Below, in pieces: positions 41,364 through 49,513 of a stretch of DNA of 49,513 nt; the first letter of the stretch is position 1; every line of letters begins with the position of its first letter. The stretch is from Oscillospiraceae bacterium. GTDB lineage: Bacteria > Bacillota > Clostridia > Oscillospirales > Ruminococcaceae. Below the pieces are notes generated by a model. The model did not search any database, was not told the DNA's origin, and saw only the letters and a list, made by a program, of their open reading frames with translations. Position numbers and translations under genes: made by a program. The stretch covers positions 1-49,513 of the forward strand of contig SFJO01000015.1 in the NCBI GenBank assembly GCA_004555865.1. The letters run 5' to 3'.

Positions 41364-43184
41364 TCAGCCCTTCTTGTGGGTGGCCTTCATGCGCTGGTCA
41401 TGGCTCAGAATGCGCTTGCGGATGCGCAGGTTCTCGGGGGTGACCTCCAGCAGCTCATCGGGGGCCAGGAATTCCAGGCAGCCCTCCAGGCTGAACTTGC
41501 TGACGGGAACCAGACGCAGCGCGTCATCGCTGCCGGAAGCACGGGTATTGGTCAGGTGCTTGGTCTTGCAGACGTTGACGGTGATGTCCTCGCCGGTGGG
41601 GGTGTAGCCCACAACCATGCCCTCGTACACCTTCTCGCCGGGGGTGACGATCAGGGTGCCGCGGCCCTGGGCGTTGAACAGGCCGTAGGTCACGGCGTCG
41701 CCGGTGTCGTAGCTGACCAGGCTGCCGGTGCTGCGGCAGGTGATCTCACCGCACCACTCTTCGTAGCCATCAAAGATGGTGTTCAGGATGCCCTCGCCGT
41801 GGGTGTCGGTGAGGAACTGGTTGCGGTAGCCGAACAGGCCGCGGCTGGGCATACGGAACTCCAGGCGCACACGGGTGCCGATGGGCTCCATCTGCTGCAG
41901 GATGCCCTTGCGAGCGCCCAGAGCGGTCATCACAGCGCCCTGATACTGGGTGGGCACGTCAATGACGACCCGCTCCATGGGCTCCATGGTCTTGCCGTTC
42001 TCCACATGGGTCAGAACCTTCGGGGGGCTGACCTGAAGCTCGTAGCCTTCGCGGCGCATGGTCTCGATGAGGATGGACAGGTGCATCTCGCCACGGCCCA
42101 TCACGCGGAAGGAATCGTTGGTGGCGGAGTCTTCCACACGCAGAGCCACGTCCTTCAGCAGTTCTTTCTGCAGCCGGTCACGGATCTGACGGCTGGTGAC
42201 GAACTTGCCCTCGCGGCCGGCGAAGGGGCTGTCGTTGACGCTGAAGGTCATCTCCACAGTGGGGTCGTTGATCTTCAGGAAGGGCAGCGGCTCAACCTTG
42301 CTGGGGTCGCACAGGGTGTTGCCGATGGTGATGTCGGGCAGGCCGCTGAAGGCGACGATGTCGCCGGCGCTGGCGCTCTCGATGGGCTCACGGCCGTTGG
42401 CCTTGAAGTCATACAGCTTGGTGATGCGGCCCTTCATGGCCACATCGGGGTTGTGCCAGTCGCACACCTGCACATCCTGGCCGACCTTCAGGTTGCCGTT
42501 CTGGATGCGGCCGATGCCGATGCGGCCCACGAAGTCGTTGTAGTCCACGCTGCTGCACAGCATCTGGAAGGGAGCCTCGGGGTCGCCCTCGGGGCACTTC
42601 ACGTACTTCAGAATGGTGTCAAACAGGGGCTTCAGGTCAGTGCCGGGCTTCTCCCAGTTGTAGCTGGCGGTGCCGGCGCGGCCGCTGCAGAACACCATGG
42701 GGCTGTCCAGCTGCTCGTCGGTGGCGCCCAGATCCATCAGCAGAAGCAGGATCTCGTCGATGACCTCCTTGATGCGGGCGTCGGGACGGTCGATCTTGTT
42801 CACGGCGATGACCAGGCTCAGGTTCTGCTGCAGAGCCTTCTGCAGCACAAAGCGGGTCTGGGGCATGCAGCCCTCGGCCGCATCCACCAGCAGCAGCACG
42901 CCGTTGACCATCTTCAGCACGCGCTCCACCTCGCCGCCGAAGTCGGCGTGGCCCGGGGTGTCCACAATGTTGATCTTCACATCGTTGTACACGCAGCTGC
43001 AGTTCTTGGCCAGAATGGTGATGCCGCGCTCGCGCTCGATGTCACCGGAGTCCATTACGCGCTCGGCAACCTGCTGGTTGTCGCGGAAGGCGCCGCTCTG
43101 GCGCAGCATCTGGTCCACCAGCGTAGTCTTGCCATGGTCAACGTGCGCGATAATGGCAATGTTGCGCAAATCTTTCCGTTCCAT
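41364..43184 (-). CDS. typA: Ribosome-associated GTPase TypA/BipA
   Basis: Translational GTPase, EF-G-like, linked to ribosome assembly and stress growth. 606 residues. G1 AHVDHGKTT; switch I ERERGITI; G3 DTPGHADFG; G4 NKIDRPDAR. Beta-barrel and EF-G-like domains follow, with VDYNDFVGRIGIGRI and VMGRGEMHLSILIETMRREG. The C-terminal TypA-specific domain contains EWCGEITCRSTGSLVSYDTGDAVTYGL-type sequence. ATG at 43184 after GAGG. Transcribed alone from the promoter at 43322-43351 with a leader of about 130 bases. Confidence 0.96.
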   Translation of the reverse strand: MERKDLRNIAIIAHVDHGKTTLVDQMLRQSGAFRDNQQVAERVMDSGDIERERGITILAKNCSCVYNDVKINIVDTPGHADFGGEVERVLKMVNGVLLLVDAAEGCMPQTRFVLQKALQQNLSLVIAVNKIDRPDARIKEVIDEILLLLMDLGATDEQLDSPMVFCSGRAGTASYNWEKPGTDLKPLFDTILKYVKCPEGDPEAPFQMLCSSVDYNDFVGRIGIGRIQNGNLKVGQDVQVCDWHNPDVAMKGRITKLYDFKANGREPIESASAGDIVAFSGLPDITIGNTLCDPSKVEPLPFLKINDPTVEMTFSVNDSPFAGREGKFVTSRQIRDRLQKELLKDVALRVEDSATNDSFRVMGRGEMHLSILIETMRREGYELQVSPPKVLTHVENGKTMEPMERVVIDVPTQYQGAVMTALGARKGILQQMEPIGTRVRLEFRMPSRGLFGYRNQFLTDTHGEGILNTIFDGYEEWCGEITCRSTGSLVSYDTGDAVTYGLFNAQGRGTLIVTPGEKVYEGMVVGYTPTGEDITVNVCKTKHLTNTRASGSDDALRLVPVSKFSLEGCLEFLAPDELLEVTPENLRIRKRILSHDQRMKATHKKG

Positions 43185-43321
43185 ATAAAAACCTCGTTCC
43201 TGTTTCGGGCGGCGCTTGTGTGGGCACACCGCCCGGCTTTTGTATTCAACCAACGTAAGGAAGGCAACGCCGTGCGTTTTATGCACGGAATGCCTGTGGT
43301 TTCGTCAATTCACCGTCCTTT

Positions 43322-43351
43322 ATAGTACGTCAACGAACGGTGCTTTGTCAA
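43322..43351 (-). promoter_or_regulatory. Promoter of typA
   Basis: On the minus strand TTGACA (43351-43346) and TACTAT (43327-43322) with 18 bases between. Confidence 0.7.
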
Positions 43352-43530
43352 GAATCTACAAAGATTCAGCGTGAAGTTTGTCGCCTTTGTCCGAAACCTG
43401 CGGCCGGTGCAGCGGGGGGCTTTGTGGGTTTTGCCCTTTTGGGTAAAAAAGTGCCGGGCCAATGCGGATTTTCGCGCCCCGCCTCGGAAGGCCGGCGCCG
43501 GTTGGGCGGCGGCTGCGGGGCGGGGCGTCG

Positions 43531-43560
43531 TTGCAATTCTGCGGCCTGAAATGCTATACT
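43531..43560 (+). promoter_or_regulatory. Promoter of the ClC-MBL operon
   Basis: TTGCAA at 43531-43536 and TATACT at 43555-43560 with 18 bases between. The stretch 43352-43530 holds nothing else that I recognise. Confidence 0.75.
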
Positions 43561-43631
43561 AACTTCTGTAGGATTTTGTAGTATTGTGAAAAATATAGCC
43601 CGCGGATTCGGGCGTTGGAGGGGGAAGTGCG

Positions 43632-44954
43632 ATGAACGTTTTGCAGTGGGGCAAGGCCCTGCCCGGGCGCTGGGTCAGAGCAGGCCGCCCCTATGGAACA
43701 GGCCTTATAAAATGGTGCGCGCTGGGCGTGGCCATGGGCCTTTTGGGGGGCGTTGTGGGCAGCGCCTTCCATCACTGTGTGGACGAGGCCACCGCGCTGC
43801 GCACGGCCCATCCCTGGCTGCTGGCCGGGCTGCCGCTGGCGGGCCTTGCGATTGTGGGGCTGTACGCGCTGGCGGGCTACCGGGAGAGCCACCCGGGCAC
43901 GAACCTGGTGCTGGAGTGCGGCCGCAGCGGCGAGCCGGAGCCCCTGCGTCTGGCCCCGCTGATCTTCCTCAGCACGGCTCTCACCCACCTGTGCGGCGGC
44001 TCTTCCGGGCGGGAGGGGGCCGCACTTCAGCTGGGCGGCAGCATGGGCAGCGCCCTGGGGCGGGCGCTGCACCTGAACCGGGAGGACGAAAAGACCATGA
44101 TCCTCACCGGGATGAGTGCGGTGTTCAGCGCCCTGTTCGGCACGCCCCTGGCCGCGGCGGTGTTCTGCATTGAGGTGGCGGACGTGGGCCTTCTGGCCGA
44201 GGCTTCGCTGCTGCCCTGCCTGGTCAGCGCACTGACCGCCTTCTGGACGGCGGGCAGGCTGGCCGTGGCCCCCACTCGGTTTGCGGTGACGGCCCCCGCC
44301 CTTCTTCAGCCGCAGGACGCGGTGCGGGTGCTGGTGCTGGCCATCGGCTGCGCACTGGTCAGCCAGCTGTTCTGCTGGGCCATGCACACGGCGGAGCACG
44401 CCTACCGCCGCGCCCTGCCCAACCACGCCCTGCGCACGGCGGCGGGCGGCTGCCTGGTGATTCTGGCAAGCCTGCTGCTGCACGCGGCGGGGCAGGGGTG
44501 GGTGTACAACGGTGCCGGTATGGGGGTCATCACGGCGGCGGTGGAGCAGGGAACCACCCCCTCAGCTTTGGCCTTTGTGCTCAAGATCGCCCTCACGGCC
44601 CTTACCCTGGGGGCAGGGTATAAGGGCGGCGAAATTGTGCCCACCTTTTTTGTGGGGGCTACGTTCGGCTGCGTAATCGGGCCGCTGCTGGGCCTTGCGC
44701 CGGGGTTTGCCGCGGCGGTGGGCATGGCGGCCTGTTTCTGCGGGGTGGCAAACTGCCCGCTGGCCAGCATCCTGCTTAGTATGGAGCTGTTCGGCGGCCA
44801 GGGAATGCCCCTGTTTGCGCTGGCCGTGGCCGTGAGCTTTTTGTGCAGCGGCCGGTGCAGCCTGTATACAGCGCAGCGGCTGGCCGTGCGCAAAACGAAC
44901 GAACCGGCGAACCGAAACATGAATCGGACGGTGGAGGAAATGGACGATGACTGA
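43632..44954 (+). CDS. ClC-family chloride channel/transporter
   Basis: 440 residues with about ten or more helices. The ClC pore block GGSSGREGAALQLGGSMG has the gating Glu (GREG). FSALFGTPLAAAVFCIEV is the following block, and the C-terminal GAGYKGGEIVPTFFVGATFG matches the GxxxG-x-F-x-P region. It could move chloride or, as in the fluoride branch, fluoride; I do not see a fluoride riboswitch upstream. A short acidic tail overlaps the next gene by eight bases. ATG after GGAGGGGG. Confidence 0.9.
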   Translation: MNVLQWGKALPGRWVRAGRPYGTGLIKWCALGVAMGLLGGVVGSAFHHCVDEATALRTAHPWLLAGLPLAGLAIVGLYALAGYRESHPGTNLVLECGRSGEPEPLRLAPLIFLSTALTHLCGGSSGREGAALQLGGSMGSALGRALHLNREDEKTMILTGMSAVFSALFGTPLAAAVFCIEVADVGLLAEASLLPCLVSALTAFWTAGRLAVAPTRFAVTAPALLQPQDAVRVLVLAIGCALVSQLFCWAMHTAEHAYRRALPNHALRTAAGGCLVILASLLLHAAGQGWVYNGAGMGVITAAVEQGTTPSALAFVLKIALTALTLGAGYKGGEIVPTFFVGATFGCVIGPLLGLAPGFAAAVGMAACFCGVANCPLASILLSMELFGGQGMPLFALAVAVSFLCSGRCSLYTAQRLAVRKTNEPANRNMNRTVEEMDDD

Positions 44955-45753
44955 AACGCTGCACGTTCTGGGAACCGGCAACGCGCTGGTGACCCGCTGC
45001 TACAACACCTGTTTTTATCTGGAGTGGCCGGAGGGCGGCCTGTTGGTGGACTGCGGCGGAGGCAATGGAATTTTGCAGCAGATGGAGGATGCCGGGCTGG
45101 GGGTGGAGAGCGTTCACCATCTGTTTTTGACCCACGCCCACACCGACCATCTGCTGGGGGCCGTGTGGCTGGTGCGCATGGCCGCCACCGCCATGCGCAA
45201 GGGCAGCTATGAGGGGACGTTGACCATCCACTGCCACCCCACGCTGGAGCAGGCGCTGCGCACCTTCTGCACCATCACCTTGCAGAAAAAATTCACCGAT
45301 TTCTTCGATGAGCGGATTCTCTTTTTGCCGATCAGGGACGGCGAGAGCCGGGACATTGCCGGGCGGACCTTTACGTTTTTCGACATTCACTCCACCAAAA
45401 TGCAGCAGTTTGCCTTTACCGTCCGGATGGACTGCGGCAAGCTGGCCTTTATGGGGGACGAGCCGGTGAACCCGGCCTGCGAAGAACACGCCCGGAACGC
45501 GGCATGGCTGCTGTGCGAGGCCTTCTGCCTGCGGGCGGACGCCGAGCGCTTCAGACCTTACGAAAAGCACCACAGCACAGTGGCGGACGGCGCGGCCCTG
45601 GCGGCCCGCCTGGGGGTGAAGAACCTGGTGTTGTGGCACACCGAGGACAAAAGCGGCCTTGCCGACCGCAAGGCGCGCTACACCGCCGAGGCCGCGCAGC
45701 ACTTTCAGGGCGGCATTTATGTGCCGGATGACCTGGACGTGGTGGAGCTGTGA
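44947..45753 (+). CDS. MBL-fold metallohydrolase, RNase Z-like subgroup
   Basis: 268 residues. LHVLGTGNALVTRCYNT opens the fold as in RNase Z-like and phosphodiesterase-like proteins. The metal motif is THAHTDHLLG (62-71), with later ligands in FMGDEP and LVLWHTED. It lacks the long flexible arm of tRNase Z and a nearby tRNA role, so the substrate is open. It overlaps the ClC gene by eight bases, so translation is coupled. Confidence 0.85.
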   Translation: MTETLHVLGTGNALVTRCYNTCFYLEWPEGGLLVDCGGGNGILQQMEDAGLGVESVHHLFLTHAHTDHLLGAVWLVRMAATAMRKGSYEGTLTIHCHPTLEQALRTFCTITLQKKFTDFFDERILFLPIRDGESRDIAGRTFTFFDIHSTKMQQFAFTVRMDCGKLAFMGDEPVNPACEEHARNAAWLLCEAFCLRADAERFRPYEKHHSTVADGAALAARLGVKNLVLWHTEDKSGLADRKARYTAEAAQHFQGGIYVPDDLDVVEL

Positions 45754-45772
45754 GCGAAGAGGAAGCATTGAC

Positions 45773-45800
45773 AAAAAAGGCCCCGTAAGGGGCCTTTTTT
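45773..45800 (+). terminator. Terminator of the ClC-MBL operon
   Basis: AAAAAAGGCCCC pairs with GGGGCCTTTTTT around GTAA. A second hairpin, AAAGGCTT/AAGCCTTTTT, lies at 45831-45860. Confidence 0.92.
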
Positions 45801-45875
45801 CGTGCGGAGGGGTGGTTCTTTGGGAGTGAGAAAGGCTTTGCCTCGCGGGGAAGCCTTTTTGCGCAGCCGTCAAGG

Positions 45876-46736
45876 TCACCCCATCAGCGCATCGCCGCCT
45901 GCCGGGCCGTTGTAGTCCAGCCAGATTGCGTTGCTGTATTCGCGCATGGTCAATTGCGCAAAGCGCTCGTCGTTCCAGTAGCAGATGCCTACCGCATAGG
46001 CCAGCTGGTTCTCGCTTGAGTCTTTGACGGCCTCCTCAGTGGGAAGCGCCTGCTCCAGGGTGTACCACTCGCTGAACCGGACGCTTACCCGATAGATCAC
46101 CGAGGTCTGCGGGTCAAACAGCACCTGAACCTCGTCAAAGGTGCCGTAGCCCTGAAACGTCACCGACCAGAGCATGGCGCTGGCGGCGCCGCTCTCGGTG
46201 TTGCCCCGCAGGCTCACCAGCTGCCAGCCGGTGTCCAGCGGGCGCAGATTCTTCAAGTTTGTTTCATTCGGCGTATGATCGCTTGGAAGGGCCAGCATGA
46301 ACTCCAACGGGCTGATGGGCACCGCCATGTCCTGCATCTGGTACAGGGCCTCCCATCCGTTGATATCCCACTCCGGGATCACTCCGCTGCCGGCATCGCT
46401 CTCCGTCACATCATAGCCGAACTCGGCCAGGCGGTTTTCCGCGGTCGTCGACCAATCGGCCAGGGCATCCCAGGCGGCGTCCCGGGCGGCCTGGGTGTCG
46501 GTCTGGGCGCTCAGGTTCACCCACTCCGTGTCCGGGTCCTCCAGCAGCGTCAGAATCTGCTTGGTGTTGGCGGTGCGCAGCAGGCTCTCATCCAGCTGCG
46601 TCACCTCGCCGATGGTGCGGGCCGGGGCTTTCCAGGCCTCGTACCAGTCCGGCAGTTTCATCACCAACGCGGTCACCAGAATCAGCGCCGCCAGAACCAG
46701 GGCGGTGGCCGCCCGATTTCTTCTGATGTTTTTCAC
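45876..46736 (-). CDS. Membrane-anchored or exported protein of the kinase cassette, unknown function
   Basis: 286 residues from a GTG at 46736 whose GTGA overlaps the kinase stop; the AGGAGG lies inside the kinase gene. An N-terminal helix (about 10-29, ATALVLAALILVTALVM) anchors it. The extracytoplasmic part has EEVNLS-like acidic segments: LRTANTKQILTLLEDPDTEWVN, then YGTFDEVQVLFDPQTSVIYRVSVRF, and a C-terminal YAVGICYWNDERFAQL. I do not recognise a family. Position as third gene after a response regulator and kinase suggests a role with that system, either accessory or output. Confidence 0.75.
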   Translation of the reverse strand: MKNIRRNRAATALVLAALILVTALVMKLPDWYEAWKAPARTIGEVTQLDESLLRTANTKQILTLLEDPDTEWVNLSAQTDTQAARDAAWDALADWSTTAENRLAEFGYDVTESDAGSGVIPEWDINGWEALYQMQDMAVPISPLEFMLALPSDHTPNETNLKNLRPLDTGWQLVSLRGNTESGAASAMLWSVTFQGYGTFDEVQVLFDPQTSVIYRVSVRFSEWYTLEQALPTEEAVKDSSENQLAYAVGICYWNDERFAQLTMREYSNAIWLDYNGPAGGDALMG

Positions 46737-48139
46737 GGCTGCACCTCCTCGTGGGGCGGCCCGGCCTTCTCCGGGGCCAGTTGGGCGGCAAAACCCGCCA
46801 GCGTGCCCTCGCCGGGGCGGCTGGCAAAGGCCAGGGGTGAACCGTGCAGCGCCGCAATGCGCTTGCACAGTGCCAGCCCAAGCCCCGCGCCGCCCTGGCT
46901 GCGGGCGCGGGATTTATCCACCATATAGAACGGCTCGGTGATGCGGCTCAGCTCTTCGGGGGCCATGCCGCGGCCGTAGTCTCGCACGCTCAGCTCATAG
47001 CGGCCGTCCTTCATCCGGCCACGAAGCACCACCTTCTGCCCGGTGGTGCTGGCCTTGCAGGCATTGTCCACCAGATTGTACAGCAGGGTTTTTACCAGGG
47101 TCGGTTCCACCAGAATCCGGGCAGGCTGACACCGGACCGACAGCGCCACCCCGTATTTCTTCGCCAGAAACCCGGTGGCCTGCTCCACCTCGGCACACAG
47201 GTGCTCCGCCTGCACCGGCTGCAGGTCACACTCGGTCTTTTCCAGCACCAGCAGGTCCAGCAGATGCAGCGACAGGCTCTCCAGCCGCCGCCCTTCCCGG
47301 TAGATATACTCGGCGGCCTCCCGCCGTTCCGCAGCGGGCAGGTCGTAGCTGCGCAGCATATCCGCATAGCCGATGATGGAGGTGAGGGGCGTTTTCAGCT
47401 CGTGGGTAAAGTTGCCCACAAAATCCTGCTGTCGGCGGGCGGCGGCCTCCAGCTGGGCCACCTGAGTTTCCACCGCGTCCGCCATCTGGTTGAAATCGCG
47501 GGCCAGCAGGGCCACCTCGTCCTGCCCTCTGCCCACCGGCACCCGCTGGCTCAGCTCACCCCCGGCAATGCGGCGGGCAGCCTCGCTCACCCGGCCCAGG
47601 GGGCGGGCCAGGCGGGCGCTGGTCAGGGCCAGAAAGCCGCTGCTGGCCAGGGCAACCGCCAGCAGCACCCCGCGGTACAGCCGGTAGCTGGCGGCCCGGT
47701 CGGCATACAGGTCGGTCAGGTCCATGGTGGTTTCCACATATACCTTCTGCCCGTTTTCCAGCAGGCAGCTGACCATCTCATAGGTCCAGCCCGCTTCTGT
47801 GTTCATCAGACAGGCCCACCGGCTTCCGGCTTCCAGCTGCTGGGCCTGGAGGCGGCCTGCCTCGTTCTGCAGCGCGTCCAGCCCGCCCACCGCTGTGGTG
47901 CTGCCGCCGGCATCGCTGCTCACCTGCTTGCGGAAGCCCTCGGCCAGATAGGCAGGCAGGCCCGCCTGGCTCACCGTGTGGTAGGCGGCGCACAGCGCAT
48001 CGTTGCTGCTGGCGGCCTGCTGCTGGCGGGCGGTCAGGCTTTGCTGAAACCCGGTCTCCAGCATGGCGCACCCGCCCAGCCCGAAGGTGACCACCACGGC
48101 AAAATAGGCCGCGGCGAAAATTTTAACGGCGAACTTCAT
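46733..48139 (-). CDS. Membrane sensor histidine kinase of the second two-component system
   Basis: 468 residues. Membrane helices at about 8-26 and 156-173 frame an extracytoplasmic sensor of about 125 residues. HAMP (RLARPLGRVSEAARRIAGGEL) leads to HisKA with His246 in NFTHELKTPLTSIIGYADML. The ATPase domain has the N box NLVDNACKA, G1 RDYGRGMA and G2 GGAGLGLALCKRIAALHG. ATG overlaps the regulator's stop (ATGA). The first helix has an LGGC sequence resembling a lipobox, but the position is atypical. Confidence 0.92.
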   Translation of the reverse strand: MKFAVKIFAAAYFAVVVTFGLGGCAMLETGFQQSLTARQQQAASSNDALCAAYHTVSQAGLPAYLAEGFRKQVSSDAGGSTTAVGGLDALQNEAGRLQAQQLEAGSRWACLMNTEAGWTYEMVSCLLENGQKVYVETTMDLTDLYADRAASYRLYRGVLLAVALASSGFLALTSARLARPLGRVSEAARRIAGGELSQRVPVGRGQDEVALLARDFNQMADAVETQVAQLEAAARRQQDFVGNFTHELKTPLTSIIGYADMLRSYDLPAAERREAAEYIYREGRRLESLSLHLLDLLVLEKTECDLQPVQAEHLCAEVEQATGFLAKKYGVALSVRCQPARILVEPTLVKTLLYNLVDNACKASTTGQKVVLRGRMKDGRYELSVRDYGRGMAPEELSRITEPFYMVDKSRARSQGGAGLGLALCKRIAALHGSPLAFASRPGEGTLAGFAAQLAPEKAGPPHEEVQP

Positions 48140-48798
48140 GGCTCGTTCTCCTCATAGCGGTAACCAACCTTGTATACGGCGGCGATCCGCTTTTCCCAGC
48201 CCAGCTTGTGGCGCAGGCGCTGCACGTGCAGGTCCACCGTGCGGGTATCGCCCATAAACGGCTCGCCCCATACCCGCTCGTAGATGGTTTCCCGGTAGAG
48301 GGCAATGTTTTTGTTTTGCAGAAACAGACGCAGAATATCAAACTCCTTGGGGGTCAGGTCCACCGGACGGCCGTCTTTGGTTACGATGCGGCTGTCCAGA
48401 TCCACCGTGATGTCTTCCAGCGTCACCTTGCCGCCGCCCTTGTGGTAGCGGCGCAGCACCACCTCCACCCGGGCCTGAAGTTCGGCCACGTCAAAGGGCT
48501 TGATGATGTAGTCCTCCGCTCCCAGGCGCAGGCCCTTTACCCGGTCCCGCACCTCGGTACGGGCGGTGAGAAAAATCACCGGCGTGTCATACTGGCGGAT
48601 GTATTCCATCAGTTCAAAGCCGCTGGTGTGGGGCAGCATCACATCCAGCAGGATCAGATCGAACCGCCGCCGTTCGACCCAATCCGCTCCTTCATCGCCG
48701 TCGCTGGCAATGGTGCAGCGATAGCCTGCCTGGGTGAGGCTCATGCGGATGAGGTTGGCAATGGGGGCTTCGTCCTCCACGATCAGAATGTCATACAT
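48136..48798 (-). CDS. OmpR/PhoB-family response regulator, first gene of the cassette
   Basis: 220 residues. Receiver: acidic pair in LIVEDEAP, phospho-acceptor Asp52 in LLDVMLPHTSG, Thr in FLTART, Lys in IIKPF. DNA-binding winged helix: LTPKEFDILRLFLQNKN, RETIYERVWGE, recognition helix TVDLHVQRLRHKLG and VYKVGYRYEE. ATG after AAAGGAAC. It overlaps the kinase by four bases, and the kinase overlaps the third gene, so all three are translationally linked. An extended -10 (TGGTATACT) is found at about 48858-48866. Confidence 0.94.
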   Translation of the reverse strand: MYDILIVEDEAPIANLIRMSLTQAGYRCTIASDGDEGADWVERRRFDLILLDVMLPHTSGFELMEYIRQYDTPVIFLTARTEVRDRVKGLRLGAEDYIIKPFDVAELQARVEVVLRRYHKGGGKVTLEDITVDLDSRIVTKDGRPVDLTPKEFDILRLFLQNKNIALYRETIYERVWGEPFMGDTRTVDLHVQRLRHKLGWEKRIAAVYKVGYRYEENEP

Positions 48799-48857
48799 GA
48801 TGGGGTTCCTTTCCGGGTTTTGGTTTGTCGGGGTTGCCAGGCTTTCCGTTTGAGTTC

Positions 48858-48866
48858 AGTATACCA
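48858..48866 (-). promoter_or_regulatory. Extended -10 promoter of the second two-component cassette
   Basis: TGGTATACT on the minus strand, about 60 bases before the regulator start; no good -35 at 17 bases. Confidence 0.5.
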
Positions 48867-49059
48867 TAGATTGCGCCCGCGGGGCTGCCCTTTGCCCCGG
48901 CGGGCCGGCCGTGGGGTGCGGCCTTCTTTGCAAAAACTGTAACACCCGCTTGCGTCGGTTTTGCATCAACTTTGAGGGCAGACTGAGTGAGGAGGCGGGC
49001 GAAAGGATTCCCCAAACCCATAATCATTACAGGAAAAAGAATAAAAGGGTGCGCAGCTT

Positions 49060-49217
49060 TTTGTGGCGGCACACCCTTTGCGTTTGTGGAATACTTGGAA
49101 CGGCAGCGTGACAGGGGAAAGGCGCAGTATCTTGCCGATGCAATTCTGTGTTATGAAAAGGCAGGCACGAGGCCTTTCCAGCAGACGGACCGCGCCTTGA
49201 TTGAGCAAATCGCTTAG
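49060..49217 (+). pseudogene. C-terminal coding remnant, unidentified
   Basis: A frame ending at TAG 49215-49217 encodes FVEYLERQRDRGKAQYLADA, then ILCYEKAGTRPFQQTDRALI and EQIA. Its helical, charged pattern recalls the end of small plasmid-type DNA-binding proteins, but that is weak. No start with a binding site exists, and a hairpin (GGGTGCGC/GCACACCC, 49044-49081) sits at its 5' end. The remaining parts of 48867-49336 show no gene I can support. Confidence 0.35.
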
Positions 49218-49336
49218 AAAAGCAGAGCATGAGGCGTACCCCGGATTTGCAGAAAGAGGAACCGTCCATATCTTCGCCGCCAATCGATTTAATAGCCAGT
49301 GCTTTGGCCGATTTTAGAGGGTAAAGCACTATACAG

Positions 49337-49376
49337 AAAAAGGGCTTCCGCCCGCAGATGCGGAAGCCCTTTTTGA
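49337..49376 (-). terminator. Terminator of the edge transporter gene
   Basis: AAAAAGGGCTTCCGC pairs with GCGGAAGCCCTTTTT-like sequence (49360-49376); it follows the stop at 49395 on the minus strand. Confidence 0.9.
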
Positions 49377-49394
49377 AAAGGAGAATCGTGGATA

Positions 49395-49513
49395 TCAGTT
49401 TTTCATTTCGGCGTGAATCTTATCGTTGGCCTCCTCGACCTTCATGCGGGAGAGGATAAAGGTAATGATGGCGTCCAGCACAAAGGGAATCACGAGGTAC
49501 ATGAGTTTCAGCA
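49395..49513 (-). CDS. C-terminal end of a membrane transporter, truncated by the window edge
   Basis: Only the last 39 codons are visible. They encode a hydrophobic final helix (LKLMYLVIPFVLDAIITFIL) and the tail SRMKVEEANDKIHAEMKN. This is the usual shape of the end of a GPH- or MFS-type symporter, with a short charged cytoplasmic tail. The substrate cannot be told. A terminator follows. Confidence 0.6.
   Translation of the reverse strand, partial: LKLMYLVIPFVLDAIITFILSRMKVEEANDKIHAEMKN

Noticed and set aside
41322..43325. A 667-codon plus-strand frame
   Set aside because: Antisense to typA, whose GTPase motifs are complete.
43352..43631. Fluoride riboswitch ahead of the ClC gene
   Set aside because: The expected conserved core and pseudoknot were not seen, so chloride versus fluoride is left open.
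1..49513. CRISPR array or insertion sequence
   Set aside because: No regularly spaced direct repeats, transposase motif or IS-like terminal inverted repeats were noticed by eye; a computational repeat search was not possible.

Overview
The window looks like a core chromosomal segment of a GC-rich, Gram-positive gut Firmicute of the Oscillospiraceae/Ruminococcaceae type (Faecalibacterium, Gemmiger or Subdoligranulum-like). This is an inference from several signals: a preQ1-III type riboswitch ahead of queT, a cysteine T-box ahead of cysS, strong AGGAGG ribosome binding sites, TTGNNN-17-TATAAT promoters, long-form HPF, DUF1836, DUF1385-prmC and recA-recX neighbourhoods, and GC-rich codon use. 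No rRNA, CRISPR array or intact insertion sequence was seen.

Layout. 1-740: an edge-truncated ArsR repressor with a palindromic operator, and a CAU tRNA. 919-6168: mutY, a small acidic membrane protein, an M23-fold protein without zinc ligands, and a two-module AAA+ protein. 6259-6956: promoter, preQ1-III riboswitch and queT. 7200-7656: a decayed chimera of an mglB fragment and the tail of a GPH/MFS symporter. 7733-13480: AEC permease, two small proteins, tRNA-Arg, hpf, ruvX-DUF1836 and an AGCS sodium:alanine symporter. 13690-18111: a catabolic-looking locus (RbsD/FucU mutarotase, BNR sialidase-like protein, MFS permease) with a GntR/UTRA regulator and an MGMT protein; similar AT-rich motifs precede the regulator and the operon. 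18361-28581: ZIP transporter, FG-GAP-like lipoprotein plus two-component system, DUF1385, prmC, recA, recX, rimO and pgsA, all on the plus strand.

28582-29760 is an AT-rich island holding one unrecognised 312-residue gene and two strong hairpins, inserted between pgsA and the cysS T-box. It is the clearest candidate for something undescribed. 29759-35312: T-box, cysS, a NUDIX hydrolase and a three-part GT39/PMT-like glycosyltransferase. 35468-39618: murE with an unusual substrate motif, a C39 peptidase-like protein, an HPr-like protein without its histidine, and a DUF4349 lipoprotein. 39925-45753: PPi-type phosphofructokinase, typA, a ClC channel and an MBL hydrolase. 45876-48798: a three-gene cassette (response regulator, sensor kinase, exported or membrane protein) with overlapping reading frames. 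48860-49336 is decayed sequence, followed by the tail of a transporter at the window edge.

Most of the window is housekeeping: DNA repair and recombination, translation and tRNA charging, envelope synthesis and signalling. The accessory interest lies in the sialidase-like locus, the AT-rich orphan gene, the gene remnants, and several core-family proteins that lack canonical catalytic residues.
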